64,000 nucleotides of DNA from Paracoccus maritimus (GCF_025195095.1 NZ_JANAVZ010000004.1:310001-374000), one strand, 5' to 3'. Positions 1-8,701 are shown, numbered from the stretch's first letter. Notes: generated by a model not told the origin, from the sequence alone. Program-made: numbers and translations.

Positions 1-901
1 GACGCGGCGGACCATAGCTGATGAATTCGGCGGCACGCGCCTGCTGCTTCGATGCCGTCGAGAAGGCGACGAATTTTTTCGCTTCCTCAAGATTTGGCGC
101 GCCCTTGGGCATCACCCATCCTTCCATCTCGTAGATCTGACCATCCCAGATGATCTTGAAGGGCTTGCCCTCGCCATGCGCCGCGTTGAAGATCCGGCCG
201 TTGAACGCATAGGCCATGGACACTTCTCCATCTGCCAGCAGTTGCGGTGGCTGGGCACCGGCCTCCCACCAGATCACGCTGTCCTTGATCTCGTCCAGCT
301 TCGCAAAGGCCTGATCGACGCCTTCAGCCGTTTCCAGCACCTCATAAACCTGATCGGCGGGCACGCCGTCGGCCATCAGTGCCAGTTCCAGATTGAACTT
401 GGCGCCCTTGCGCATGGTGCGTTTGCCGGGGAACTTCTCCAGATCGAAGAAATCCGCAGGTCCGGCGGGCTTTGCATCGGTGAACCTGGTATCATCATAG
501 GCCAGCACCATCGAATAGACATCGGTGCCGACGAAACAGTCGGTGATCGCGCCATCGATGAAATCCTCTTCAGCAGGGGTTCCATCGGGTGCCGGTTCCA
601 GCATCGACACATCGATCATCTCGACCAGCCCCTCATCGCACAGCCGCACCGCGTCGGCATATTCGACCGAGGCCACGTCAGCCGTGACATTGCCCGCTTC
701 GACCATCGCCTTGATCGGCGTGGCGGGATTGTCGGCGTCCGCCATGTTCACCTTGATGCCGGTTTCGGCCTCGAACGGCTTGGCATAGGCTTCCAGGTGG
801 CTGTTGCCATAGGCACCGCCCCAGGACAGCAGGTTGACATCGGCAAGTACCGGCGACGCCACAAGGCCAAGCGCGGTGGTCAGTATCAGGGTTCGGGTCA
901 T
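1..901 (-). CDS. Polyamine-type ABC transporter substrate-binding protein, first paralog (C-terminus cut by window edge)
   Basis: Predicted periplasmic binding protein of the PotD/extracellular solute-binding family 1 type, capturing a polyamine-like solute for an ABC importer. The 300 visible residues begin with a signal peptide ending near residue 20 (VLA). The body contains FEAETGIKVNM and FKIIWDGQIYEMEGWVMP, both shared almost exactly with the next gene upstream on the same strand. The reading frame is open to the window edge, so about 55 C-terminal residues are missing, judging by the 357-residue paralog. It is the third gene of a minus-strand operon (ATPase, paralog 2, this gene), and the permeases are expected to the left. 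The exact ligand cannot be read from sequence; spermidine/putrescine is the family default. Confidence 0.88.
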   Translation of the reverse strand, partial: MTRTLILTTALGLVASPVLADVNLLSWGGAYGNSHLEAYAKPFEAETGIKVNMADADNPATPIKAMVEAGNVTADVASVEYADAVRLCDEGLVEMIDVSMLEPAPDGTPAEEDFIDGAITDCFVGTDVYSMVLAYDDTRFTDAKPAGPADFFDLEKFPGKRTMRKGAKFNLELALMADGVPADQVYEVLETAEGVDQAFAKLDEIKDSVIWWEAGAQPPQLLADGEVSMAYAFNGRIFNAAHGEGKPFKIIWDGQIYEMEGWVMPKGAPNLEEAKKFVAFSTASKQQARAAEFISYGPPR

Positions 902-996
902 CGCTTTCTCCAACTGCACGATTCTCGCGGCGCCTTGGCCGTCATTCTTGGCCCTTGCGGGCAAGCGTCGCCGAACCCGAAGGCCCGGCGAAGAAA

Positions 997-2070
997 TCAG
1001 GAGGCCAGCCAGGCCGCAAAGCGTTCATTCAGCTGCGACATGTTGTCGACCCAGAAATCGTTGTCGAACGCCAGCGCGTTGCCCATGTTCTCGGGCGAGG
1101 TTGGCAGGTTCGGCGGCATCGGAATATCGGTGTCCTTGTAGTTCCCGACCAGGGGCGCCGAACTCTTGCGCGGCGGGCCATAGCTGATCTGCATGGACGC
1201 GCGCGCCAGCGATTCCGCGCTGGTCGAGAACTTGAGATATTCCATCGCATTCTCGGGGTTCGGGCCGTCGATCGGCATGACCCAGCCTTCCATCTCGTAG
1301 ATCTGGCCGTCCCAGATGATCTTGAAGGGCTTGCCCTCGTCCACGGCGGCGTTGAAGATGCGGCCGTTATAGGCCTGCGTCATCACCACCTCGCCATCGG
1401 CCAGCAATTGCGGAGGCTGGGCGCCCGCATCCCAGAAAATCGCGTGTGGCTTGATCGTGTCCAACTTGGCGAAAGCGCGATCCAGTCCCTCGGGCGTCGA
1501 GAGAACCTCGTACACCTCATCCGCGGGAACACCGTCGGCCATCAGCGCCATTTCCATGTTGAAGCGCGGCTCCTTCAGTACTCCGCGCTTGCCGGGATAG
1601 GCCTCGACATCGAAGAAATCAGCGATGCTGGAGGGCGGATTGTCAGGAAAACGGCTTTCGTCATAGGCGACGATCGTCGCATAAACATCCGTTGCGACAA
1701 AGCAATCCGACAGCCCGCCTTCCAGAAAATCTTCCTCGGCCGAGGTTCCGTCGGCGGCAGGCAGCAGATCGGCGGGGTCGATTTCCTGCAACATCCCTTC
1801 GTCGCACAAACGGGTCGCATCGGAATAGCCGATGCTGGCCACATCGGTGCTGACATTGCCTGCCTGCACCTGCGCCTTCACCGGCGTTGCCGGATTGTCG
1901 ACATCGGTCATGTTGACCTTGATGCCCGTCTCGGCTTCGAATGGCTTGTTGTAGGCATCGATCTGAGACTGAGAGTAAGCCCCACCCCAAGACATGACTT
2001 CGACCGTGCCCTCGGCCATCGCCCAGGACGGCGAGACGAGAGCGGTGCAGATCAGTATGGTTCTTTTCAT
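997..2070 (-). CDS. Polyamine-type ABC transporter substrate-binding protein, second paralog
   Basis: Complete 357-residue periplasmic solute-binding protein of the PotD type. A signal peptide is visible at residues 1-19 (ending AMA). The mature part has the WGGAY start and GIKVNMTDVDNPATP block typical of this family. GAGG lies about 8 nt before the ATG. It sits 18 bp after the ATPase gene and 95 bp before a very similar paralog, so the two look like a tandem duplication served by one ATPase. The paralogs differ mostly in the N-terminal lobe and in the loop around residues 150-165, which may reflect ligand divergence. Polyamine specificity is inferred from family only. Confidence 0.92.
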   Translation of the reverse strand: MKRTILICTALVSPSWAMAEGTVEVMSWGGAYSQSQIDAYNKPFEAETGIKVNMTDVDNPATPVKAQVQAGNVSTDVASIGYSDATRLCDEGMLQEIDPADLLPAADGTSAEEDFLEGGLSDCFVATDVYATIVAYDESRFPDNPPSSIADFFDVEAYPGKRGVLKEPRFNMEMALMADGVPADEVYEVLSTPEGLDRAFAKLDTIKPHAIFWDAGAQPPQLLADGEVVMTQAYNGRIFNAAVDEGKPFKIIWDGQIYEMEGWVMPIDGPNPENAMEYLKFSTSAESLARASMQISYGPPRKSSAPLVGNYKDTDIPMPPNLPTSPENMGNALAFDNDFWVDNMSQLNERFAAWLAS

Positions 2071-2088
2071 TGGCTTACCTCTTCCTGT

Positions 2089-3192
2089 TCAGATCGGGTC
2101 CAGGGCGCGTGCATCCGCCGGATGCCAGCCGACCTTGATCTTCTGGCCCGGCTCAAGATGCGTCTGGCCCTGGGTGTTACGCATCTTCATGACGAAATCA
2201 TCCGCCCCCGCCACGTTCAGGCGGGCGCGAAGGATGTCGCCCATATAGATGACCTCGACGACGGTCGCGTCGATCATGTGCGCGTTCGGCGGCATCATTT
2301 CAGGTTTGAACTCGACCCGCTCGGGCCGGATCGACACCAGCGTCTGTTGCCCCTTTTCCGTAACGTTCACCGGGGTCGCGTCGATCAGTTCGCCCGATGA
2401 CAGGCGCACAAGGGCGTTCTCGCCGCTCAACTGCTCGATGGTTCCCGGCAGCTTGTTGTTTTCACCGATGAACTGCGCCACGAAGCTGTTTTCAGGACGT
2501 TCATACAGATCGGCCGGTGCGGCAAGCTGCTGGATGCGGCCGTCGTTGAACACCGCAACCCGGTCCGACATGGTCAGGGCTTCGCCCTGATCGTGGGTCA
2601 CATAGACGACCGTGATGCCCAGTCTTTCGTGCAGGTGCTTGATCTCGAACTGCATGTGTTCGCGCAGCTGCTTGTCCAGCGCCCCAAGCGGTTCGTCCAT
2701 CAGCACAAGCTGCGGATCGAAAACCAGCGCACGCGCCAGCGCAATCCGCTGTTGCTGGCCACCCGACAGCTGCGCGGGACGGCGACTTGCGAAGCTGCCC
2801 ATCTGAACCATGTCCAGCGCGCGTTTGACACGGGTTTCGCGTTCGTCCTTGTCCATCCCCCGCACTTCCAGCGGGAAGGACAGGTTTTCGCCCACCGTCA
2901 TGTGCGGGAACAGCGCATAGTTCTGAAACACCATGCCGATGCCGCGCTTGTGGGGGGGAACCTGGTTGATCGGCTTGCCCGCCAGGCGGATTTCGCCATG
3001 GGTCGCGGTCTCGAAACCTGCCAGCATCATCAGGCAGGTCGTCTTGCCCGACCCCGAGGGCCCCAGCATGGTCAGGAATTCGCCCTTGCCGATCGCAAGG
3101 TTCAGGTCTTTGACGACAAGTGTCTGGCCGTCATAACTTTTTTGCACATGCTCAAAGGCGACGTAAGCGTCGCCAGTGCCTTGATCCAGCAA
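2089..3192 (-). CDS. Polyamine-type ABC transporter ATP-binding protein (PotA-like)
   Basis: Cytoplasmic ATPase that powers the importer whose binding proteins follow. In 367 residues I see Walker A GPSGSGKTT (44-52), the Q-loop FQNYALFP (from 89), signature LSGGQQQR (142-149), Walker B VLMDEP (163-168) and the switch His in YVTHDQ. A C-terminal TOBE region of about 120 residues follows, as in PotA/UgpC-type subunits. The start is a TTG codon with GGGAG 8 nt upstream; no ATG or GTG is better placed before the conserved VAFEHVQKSY block. It is the first gene of the minus-strand operon, downstream of a possible promoter at 3237-3266. Confidence 0.92.
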   Translation of the reverse strand: MLDQGTGDAYVAFEHVQKSYDGQTLVVKDLNLAIGKGEFLTMLGPSGSGKTTCLMMLAGFETATHGEIRLAGKPINQVPPHKRGIGMVFQNYALFPHMTVGENLSFPLEVRGMDKDERETRVKRALDMVQMGSFASRRPAQLSGGQQQRIALARALVFDPQLVLMDEPLGALDKQLREHMQFEIKHLHERLGITVVYVTHDQGEALTMSDRVAVFNDGRIQQLAAPADLYERPENSFVAQFIGENNKLPGTIEQLSGENALVRLSSGELIDATPVNVTEKGQQTLVSIRPERVEFKPEMMPPNAHMIDATVVEVIYMGDILRARLNVAGADDFVMKMRNTQGQTHLEPGQKIKVGWHPADARALDPI

Positions 3193-3506
3193 TGAGCGCT
3201 CTCCCTGTTTTGATATGGTTATTCAGCGCGAGGCCGAGGTTACGCGCGCGATCGGCGCGCTGGCAACACAATTTGCGACATTTCTTTCGCAGGATGCGTC
3301 GACTGATTACATGGACATCACGCCGTGGCTGCGAAGCCCCCAGCCGGAACATGCCAAGGTTGCGAGAAATCCTGCTGCAAGGGCAATTCAACCCGTCAGG
3401 AACGCGTGGCGCCGGTTGGGGAAGGGTCGGACGATCCTGCGTCCTTGATTCCATGTTGACGGCGCAAAGCACCGAATCCGCCTGTGATCTGCCGGCAATT
3501 GCTGAT
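3193..3506. other. 314-bp gene-free interval between the potA-like gene and the lacI-type gene
   Basis: I see no credible gene here. Short open frames on both strands have no recognisable protein character and no convincing ribosome-binding site. The interval carries the leader of the minus-strand transporter operon, with a candidate promoter and inverted repeat at 3237-3266, plus the 3' flank of the lacI-type gene. I did not find a stem-loop with a T tract that would terminate the regulator transcript. Confidence 0.6.
3237..3266 (-). promoter_or_regulatory. Candidate promoter with an inverted repeat in the spacer, upstream of the potA-like gene
   Basis: On the minus strand a TTGCCA hexamer (3266-3261) is separated by 18 bp from TAACCT (3242-3237), about 45 bp before the TTG start of the ATPase gene. 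The spacer consists almost entirely of the inverted repeat GCGCGC-gatcg-GCGCGC (3244-3260), a place where a repressor could block polymerase. The arms are themselves alternating GC, so the symmetry could arise by chance in GC-rich DNA. Confidence 0.3.
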
Positions 3507-4529
3507 TCAGGCGCTATCTCTAACCACCATCGAACCGAGAAACTTGCGATCCAGATTGGTCGTGTCGGGGCTTTCGAGCACATCGACCAGATAGTTGGAC
3601 ATCTGGGTAAGCGGCTGACGATAGGTTGTCAGACGATAGTTCGGACTTTCGGCCTGGGGCACGTCGTCGAACCCGATCACGGCGATATCTTCCGGAACAC
3701 GCAAGCCAAGCCGGTGCCGGATCGTATCGACGACCCCAAGCGCAAGTGCGTCGTTCTCGCACACGATGACATCCGGCAGACTGGCGGCGTCACGCCCCTG
3801 CAACGCCTCAAGCGCCACTTTCTCGGCAAGCATCGCATCGTATCTGGCAACCGAAACGCTGTCCGGCACCACACCGAAACGGTCCTGCCAGATCGTCGCG
3901 AATGTTTCCTTGCGCAGCAGGTGCGCGGAAACCGTCTCTGGCCCCGCCACGTATAGCGGGCGGCGATAGCCCTTCTGGATCACATAATGCGCGATCTCGC
4001 GTGTGGCGGCCTCATCGTCGACGGCGATCGAAATGGTGTTGGGGTTCTGCGAAGTACGGGCAAAAATGATCAGCTTCTTGAAGCGGCGGGCGCCAAGTGC
4101 CGTCGCCAGAACTTCGTCGTCGAACTGAATCCCGATCAGGATCGTCGCGTCCACGCGGCGCTGGCTGGCATTCATCAACGCCGGCGCCGTGTCCTCGCGG
4201 TCCAGAGTGTTGACCAGCAGCGTATCCCACCCCCGACTGCGCAGCGCACGGGTCAGACGTTCCAACATCACCAGCTTGTGGGGATTGGCGAAGTCATCGA
4301 CCAGCAGCGCGACAAGGTTCGATCGCGTGGAGGCCAGGGCCGCCGCACTGAGATCGGGCACATAGCCCAGTGACTGCGCCGCCGTGATGACCCTGGCCCG
4401 CGTCTTGGGCGAGATCGAAGCATCTTTCTTGAACGCCCGATTGACGGTCCAGCGCGAAACCCCGGCTGCCACGGCAACATCATCGGCGGTGACATTGTCG
4501 AAGCTGTCTGGTTTCGGCACGGCGCACAT
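3507..4529 (-). CDS. LacI-family transcriptional regulator, probable repressor of the inositol operon
   Basis: DNA-binding repressor of about 340 residues. The N-terminal LacI helix-turn-helix occupies about residues 12-60 (VTADDVAVAAGVSRWTVNRAF), followed by the hinge SAAALAS and a periplasmic-binding-like effector domain (LVALLVDDFANPHK onward). The open frame extends to 4619, but that start would lie inside the operator palindrome at 4605-4618, so I prefer ATG 4529; ATG 4574 is also possible and neither has a good Shine-Dalgarno. It is transcribed divergently from iolG across two perfect operators, so control of the inositol genes and of itself is a strong inference. The effector is unknown. 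Confidence 0.88.
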   Translation of the reverse strand: MCAVPKPDSFDNVTADDVAVAAGVSRWTVNRAFKKDASISPKTRARVITAAQSLGYVPDLSAAALASTRSNLVALLVDDFANPHKLVMLERLTRALRSRGWDTLLVNTLDREDTAPALMNASQRRVDATILIGIQFDDEVLATALGARRFKKLIIFARTSQNPNTISIAVDDEAATREIAHYVIQKGYRRPLYVAGPETVSAHLLRKETFATIWQDRFGVVPDSVSVARYDAMLAEKVALEALQGRDAASLPDVIVCENDALALGVVDTIRHRLGLRVPEDIAVIGFDDVPQAESPNYRLTTYRQPLTQMSNYLVDVLESPDTTNLDRKFLGSMVVRDSA

Positions 4530-4604
4530 CCTGTTCACGATTGGCGGCCCATTCAAGCCGGTCTCGGTCAGCATAGCTGCGCAAGCGGCCGAATGCACCC
4601 CTAA

Positions 4605-4618
4605 TGCACGCGCGTGCA
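4605..4618. promoter_or_regulatory. Operator O1, perfect palindrome for the LacI-family regulator
   Basis: The sequence TGCACGCGCGTGCA is a perfect 14-bp palindrome with a central CG, the usual architecture of LacI/GalR-family operators. It lies between the divergent lacI-type gene and iolG. Its core is repeated exactly in O2, with centres 23 bp apart (about two helical turns), so two dimers could bind on similar faces of the DNA. Confidence 0.78.
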
Positions 4619-4625
4619 AAAACTG

Positions 4626-4643
4626 TTTGCACGCGCGTGCAAA
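4626..4643. promoter_or_regulatory. Operator O2, perfect 18-bp palindrome, overlapping the likely iolG -35 element
   Basis: TTTGCACGCGCGTGCAAA is a perfect 18-bp palindrome containing the same 14-bp core as O1. On the plus strand TTGCAC (4627-4632), followed 16 bp later by TATCCC (4649-4654), could be the iolG promoter. Repressor bound here would then cover the -35 element. The operator assignment is well supported by exact duplication and by gene context; the promoter hexamers are a guess. Confidence 0.8.
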
Positions 4644-4701
4644 TCATGTATCCCTATCGTCGCAAGCGCAGGAAACAGCGCCGCAGATTCGGGAGGTGAA
4701 G

Positions 4702-5694
4702 ATGCTGAGGGTAGGATTGCTGGGCGCGGGCAGGATCGGTCAGGTTCATGCAGTGAACATCGCCGGAAACGCCCGTTCGTCACTGGTCGCGGTGTCGGAT
4801 GTCGACCAGAACGCCGCCAGCAGACTGGCCTCAACCCATTCGGCAGAGGCGCGCAGTTCCGAACAGATCCTGGCGGATCGGGATATCGACGCCGTGCTGA
4901 TTGCGACGTCAACGGACACGCATTCCGGCCTGATCGAAGCCGCCGCCCGCGCGGGCAAGGCTGTGCTGTGCGAGAAGCCCGTGGATCTGTCGCTGGAACG
5001 CGCCCGGCAATGCCTGAGCAGCGTCGCAGACACCGGCGTGCCGATCATGATCGGGTTCAATCGCCGTTTCGATCCGAACTTCGCGACCCTGAAAGCCTCC
5101 ATGTCGCGGGGCGAGATCGGCAACCCGGAACTCTTGTCCCTGACCTCGTTCGACCCTGCCCCGCCGCCGCTGGCCTATATCAAGGTGTCGGGCGGCTTGT
5201 TCCGCGACATGATGATCCACGATTTCGACATGGCCAACTTTCTGATGGGGGAAACGCCGATTGCGGTGCGCGCCGTGGGCAGCAGTGTTGTGAACCCGGA
5301 AATCGGCGCCGCCGGCGATGTCGATACGGCTGTCGTCACGCTGACATACGCCGATGGCCGGATTGCGGTCATCAAGAACAGCCGTCGCGCCGTTTACGGA
5401 TATGACCAGCGGGTCGAAGTACTGGGATCGGACGGGCTGCTGCAGGCCGGAAACATGCTTGAAAACACCGTCATCAGATCGACGGCGGATGGCGTCGTCT
5501 CGGGCAAGCCCACCTATTTCTTCCTTGAACGCTACATGCCCGCCTATGCCGCCGAGTGGGACGCATTCCTGGCCGCAACGCTGGACGGGTCAGATATCCC
5601 GGTGACGCTGCAGGACGGAATCACGGCACTTGCTCTGGCCGAAGCCGCAACGGAATCGGCCAGAACCGGCCAGGCTGTCGCGATGGAGGAATAG
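4702..5694 (+). CDS. iolG: Inositol 2-dehydrogenase (Gfo/Idh/MocA family)
   Basis: NAD-dependent oxidation of myo-inositol to scyllo-inosose, the first catabolic step, in the cytoplasm. The 330 residues open with the Rossmann motif GLLGAGRIG (5-13), carry the family EKP motif with Lys92, and the catalytic D169-xxx-H173 pair in FRDMMIHDFD. The start at 4702 is fixed by an excellent GGGAGGTGA 2 nt upstream and by the Rossmann fold beginning at residue 2; a longer open frame upstream crosses the operators and is not coding. It is the first gene of the inositol operon and is followed by the inositol importer genes, which supports IolG over other sugar dehydrogenases of the family. Confidence 0.92.
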   Translation: MLRVGLLGAGRIGQVHAVNIAGNARSSLVAVSDVDQNAASRLASTHSAEARSSEQILADRDIDAVLIATSTDTHSGLIEAAARAGKAVLCEKPVDLSLERARQCLSSVADTGVPIMIGFNRRFDPNFATLKASMSRGEIGNPELLSLTSFDPAPPPLAYIKVSGGLFRDMMIHDFDMANFLMGETPIAVRAVGSSVVNPEIGAAGDVDTAVVTLTYADGRIAVIKNSRRAVYGYDQRVEVLGSDGLLQAGNMLENTVIRSTADGVVSGKPTYFFLERYMPAYAAEWDAFLAATLDGSDIPVTLQDGITALALAEAATESARTGQAVAMEE

Positions 5695-5826
5695 CCGCGA
5701 CCGAGATGTCGCCGCCCCGGAGGAGCGGGTGCGTCGACCTTCACGGCATTCGGCTGGCTGCCATGCCGGAAGACCAGCAGCGACAATCATGTTCGCTGCG
5801 CAAACAACCCAAAGGGAGGGGAAATC

Positions 5827-6747
5827 ATGAAGACAGTTCTAGCCTCGATTGCCACCGCGACGACATTGGCAGCAATGCCTGTCGCGGCCGCCGACATCAT
5901 TGTCGTGGCCCACGGACAGGCGAATGATCCGTTCTGGTCGGTCGTCAAGAACGGCGTCCAGAAAGCGGGCGAGCACACCGGCGCGAATGTCGAATTCCGT
6001 TCGCCCGAAACCTTCGACATGGTTCAGATGAGCCAGTTGATCGACGCCGCGGTGAACCAGGAACCCGACGGACTGGTGGTATCGATCCCAGACGCAGACG
6101 CGCTTGGTCCCTCGATCCAGCGCGCGGTCGATGCGGGCATCCCGGTCATTTCGATGAACTCGGGCGGCGATGTGGCCAGGGATCTGGGCGCATTGCTGCA
6201 TGTCGGCCAGTCCGAATACGACGCCGGCAAGGCCGCCGGAGAGAAGCTGGCCGAAATGGGTGGCTCCAAGGGCATCTGCGTCAATCAGGAGGTCGGCAAC
6301 GTCTCGCTGGATCAGCGTTGCGCAGGTTTCGCCGAAGGCTTCGGCAACGAGGTCGATGTGGTTCCGACCATGAACGACCCGACCGAAGTGCAGTCCAAGG
6401 TTCGGGCGGCGCTGGAATCCGATCCCGATGTCGATACCGTTCTGGGCCTTTCCGCACCGCTGGTGGGCGAACCTGCCGTGGCTGCCGTGAAGGCCCTTGG
6501 CCGCGATGACGTCCTTATCGCCACCTTCGATCTGTCGGCAGGTTTCCTGCAAGCCGTCGCCGATGGCGATGCGGCCTTCGCCATCGACCAGCAGCAGTTC
6601 CTGCAGGGCTATCTGCCGGTCACCTTCCTGGCACTGAATGCCGAATACGGGCTGGTGCCTGGCGGTGACGTGCCGTCAGGCCCGAACCTGGTCACCCAAG
6701 ATGCTGCGGCGCAGGTCATCGACCTGTCGGCGCAAGGCATTCGCTGA
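5827..6747 (+). CDS. Inositol/sugar ABC transporter periplasmic binding protein
   Basis: Periplasmic binding protein of the ribose/inositol type (Peripla_BP_4). The 306 residues start with a clear signal peptide ending near residue 22 (PVAAA) and then IIVVAHGQANDPFWSVV, the usual first strand and ligand loop of this family. A GGGAGGGG sequence precedes the ATG. It is followed by a stable RNA hairpin and then by the permease and ATPase genes. Placement between iolG and the other iol genes makes inositol the likely ligand, comparable to Caulobacter IbpA, but this is inferred from context. Confidence 0.9.
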   Translation: MKTVLASIATATTLAAMPVAAADIIVVAHGQANDPFWSVVKNGVQKAGEHTGANVEFRSPETFDMVQMSQLIDAAVNQEPDGLVVSIPDADALGPSIQRAVDAGIPVISMNSGGDVARDLGALLHVGQSEYDAGKAAGEKLAEMGGSKGICVNQEVGNVSLDQRCAGFAEGFGNEVDVVPTMNDPTEVQSKVRAALESDPDVDTVLGLSAPLVGEPAVAAVKALGRDDVLIATFDLSAGFLQAVADGDAAFAIDQQQFLQGYLPVTFLALNAEYGLVPGGDVPSGPNLVTQDAAAQVIDLSAQGIR

Positions 6748-6760
6748 CACCTGAATAGCA

Positions 6761-6784
6761 GGGTCGCGCGCTTCCGCGCGGCCC
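6761..6784 (+). other. Intercistronic hairpin between binding-protein and permease genes
   Basis: GGG-t-CGCGCG (6761-6770), loop cttc, then CGCGCG-g-CCC (6775-6784) forms a 10-bp stem with one G-T wobble. No T tract follows. Such stems after a binding-protein gene commonly protect the upstream message or cause partial termination, so that more binding protein than permease is made. That role is inferred from position. Confidence 0.55.
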
Positions 6785-6805
6785 CCGTCCGAACCGGAGG
6801 TGATC

Positions 6806-7912
6806 ATGTCTGCAGATAATCTCTTGCAGCAGGATGAGCGCGTGCGCGCGGAGTCCCTTGCGACCAAACTGATGAAGAAGCCCGAACTGGGCGCGATCGG
6901 CGGCGTGGTGCTGGTGACGTTGTTCTTTCTGTCCACGGCGGACGGAGCGATGTTCACGCTGTCGGGCATCATGAACTTCATGACGCCAGCCGCACAGTTG
7001 GGAATACTGGGCATTGCGGCCGCAATGCTGATGATCGGCGGAGAGTTCGACCTGTCGATCGGCTCGATGGTGGCCTTCGCGGGCATGATCTTTGGCGTGC
7101 TGACCGTCAATCTGGGACTGCCGCTGATCTTCGCGATCCCGCTGACGATGTCCTTCGCCGCATGCATCGGCGCGCTGAACGGCGCCATCGTGCTGCGCAC
7201 AGGGTTGCCGTCCTTCATCGTCACGCTTGCGGGGCTATTCATCCTGCGCGGCGCGGCGCTGGTGGGATTGAAGCTGTTCACGGGCGGTTCCACGCAGTTG
7301 CGCGGCATTCGCGACGCGGTCGAGGGCGACTGGCTTGCTCCGATCTTTTCGGGCGATGCCTTTACCGGGCTGTTCGGATGGCTAGCCGGTATCGGCGTGA
7401 TCGACAGCTTCGATTCCGGCATGCCCAAAGTGCCGGGCATCCCGGTGGAGATCATATGGTTTGTCGTCTTCGCCCTGGTCGCAACCTATGTCCTGGTCCG
7501 CACGCCGGTCGGCAACTGGATCTTCGCAACGGGTGGCGACACCAATGCGGCCAAGAATTCGGGTGTGCCCGTTCGCAGCGTCAAGATCTCGTTGTTCATG
7601 CTGACGGCCTGCGCCGCGTCGATGGTGGCGATCATCACCGTGATCGATGCGGGTTCTACTGATGCCCGGCGCGGTTTCATGAAGGAATTCGAGGCAATCA
7701 TCACCGCCGTGATCGGAGGCTGTCTGCTGACCGGCGGATACGGCTCGGCCATCGGCGCATTCTTCGGCGCGATCATCTTCGGCATGGTCACGATCGGGCT
7801 GACCTACACGAATTTCGATCAGGACTGGTTCCAGATCTTCCTGGGCGGGATGCTGCTGCTGGCGGTCGTGTTCAACAACGTCATCCGCAAGCGCGTGACG
7901 GGAGAACGGTAA
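6806..7912 (+). CDS. Inositol/sugar ABC transporter permease
   Basis: Inner-membrane permease of the RbsC/BPD_transp_2 family, 368 residues with about eight to ten hydrophobic helices starting near residue 30 ([17 protein letters not shown]). The family block [18 protein letters not shown] is present. I choose ATG 6806 rather than the in-frame GTG 6800 because GGAGG ends at 6800, a proper spacing for 6806. The TAA stop lies 1 bp before the ATPase gene. It forms the channel of the importer together with the flanking genes (compare Caulobacter IatP); inositol specificity is from context. Confidence 0.9.
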   Translation: MSADNLLQQDERVRAESLATKLMKKPELGAIGGVVLVTLFFLSTADGAMFTLSGIMNFMTPAAQLGILGIAAAMLMIGGEFDLSIGSMVAFAGMIFGVLTVNLGLPLIFAIPLTMSFAACIGALNGAIVLRTGLPSFIVTLAGLFILRGAALVGLKLFTGGSTQLRGIRDAVEGDWLAPIFSGDAFTGLFGWLAGIGVIDSFDSGMPKVPGIPVEIIWFVVFALVATYVLVRTPVGNWIFATGGDTNAAKNSGVPVRSVKISLFMLTACAASMVAIITVIDAGSTDARRGFMKEFEAIITAVIGGCLLTGGYGSAIGAFFGAIIFGMVTIGLTYTNFDQDWFQIFLGGMLLLAVVFNNVIRKRVTGER

Positions 7913-7913
7913 G

Positions 7914-8693
7914 ATGACCCAACCGATCATCCACATGGAAAACATCACCAAGCACTTTGGCAACGTCATCGCGCTGAACGGGGTGACCTTCGACGTGACC
8001 CCCGGCGAATGCCACTGCCTTCTGGGCGACAACGGCGCCGGGAAATCGACCTTCATCAAGACCATGTCGGGCGTGCACAAGCCGACCTCGGGCGAGATCT
8101 TCTTCGAAGGCAAGCCCCTGTCCTTTGCCAGCCCGCGCGAGGCGATGGAGGCCGGCATCGCCACCGTCTTCCAGGATCTGGCGATGATCCCGCTGATGTC
8201 GGTGACGCGCAACTTCTTCATGGGTCGCGAACCGACCAAGGGCCGCGGCCTGACCAAGCGCCTGGATATCGAACGCGCCAATCAGATCACGATGGAAGAG
8301 ATGCGCAAGATGGGCATCAATCTTCGCGCGCCCGATCAGGCCGTAGGCACGCTGTCGGGCGGTGAACGCCAGACAGTCGCCATCGCCCGCGCGGTCCATT
8401 TCGGGGCCAAGGTGCTGATCCTTGACGAACCGACAAGCGCGCTTGGCGTGCGCCAGACCTCGAACGTGCTGTCGACCATCGCGAGGGTGCGCGAACAGGG
8501 CGTGGGCGTTGTGTTCATCAGCCACAATGTCCGACACGCGCTGGCCGTGGGTGACCGGTTTACCGTGCTGAACCGGGGCCAGACCCTGGGCACGGCGGTC
8601 AGGGGCGAGATCACGTCGTCCGAACTGCAGGATCTGATGGCCGGAGGTCAGGAGATGGCCCAGTTGGAAGGCTCGCTTGGCGGCACGGTCTAG
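7914..8693 (+). CDS. Inositol/sugar ABC transporter ATP-binding protein
   Basis: Cytoplasmic ATPase of the sugar importer, 259 residues. Walker [10 protein letters not shown] (38-46), signature LSGGERQ (147-153) and Walker B VLILDEP (167-173) are intact, with the His switch in [10 protein letters not shown]. Ribose-type importers usually have a double-length ATPase of about 500 residues with two nucleotide-binding halves. This protein is a single half, as in FrcA-like systems, so it should act as a homodimer. It starts 1 bp after the permease stop, implying translational coupling. A hairpin follows at 8702-8728. Confidence 0.9.
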   Translation: MTQPIIHMENITKHFGNVIALNGVTFDVTPGECHCLLGDNGAGKSTFIKTMSGVHKPTSGEIFFEGKPLSFASPREAMEAGIATVFQDLAMIPLMSVTRNFFMGREPTKGRGLTKRLDIERANQITMEEMRKMGINLRAPDQAVGTLSGGERQTVAIARAVHFGAKVLILDEPTSALGVRQTSNVLSTIARVREQGVGVVFISHNVRHALAVGDRFTVLNRGQTLGTAVRGEITSSELQDLMAGGQEMAQLEGSLGGTV

Positions 8694-8701
8694 GACTTGC
8701 G

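Noticed and set aside
955..2400. A 481-residue plus-strand frame opposite the second binding protein and the ATPase
   Set aside because: It spans two convincing minus-strand genes and their intergenic gap and shows no domain.
3215..3448. A 77-residue plus-strand frame in the largest gene-free interval
   Set aside because: It lacks a ribosome-binding site and any recognisable fold, and overlaps the likely leader of the transporter operon.
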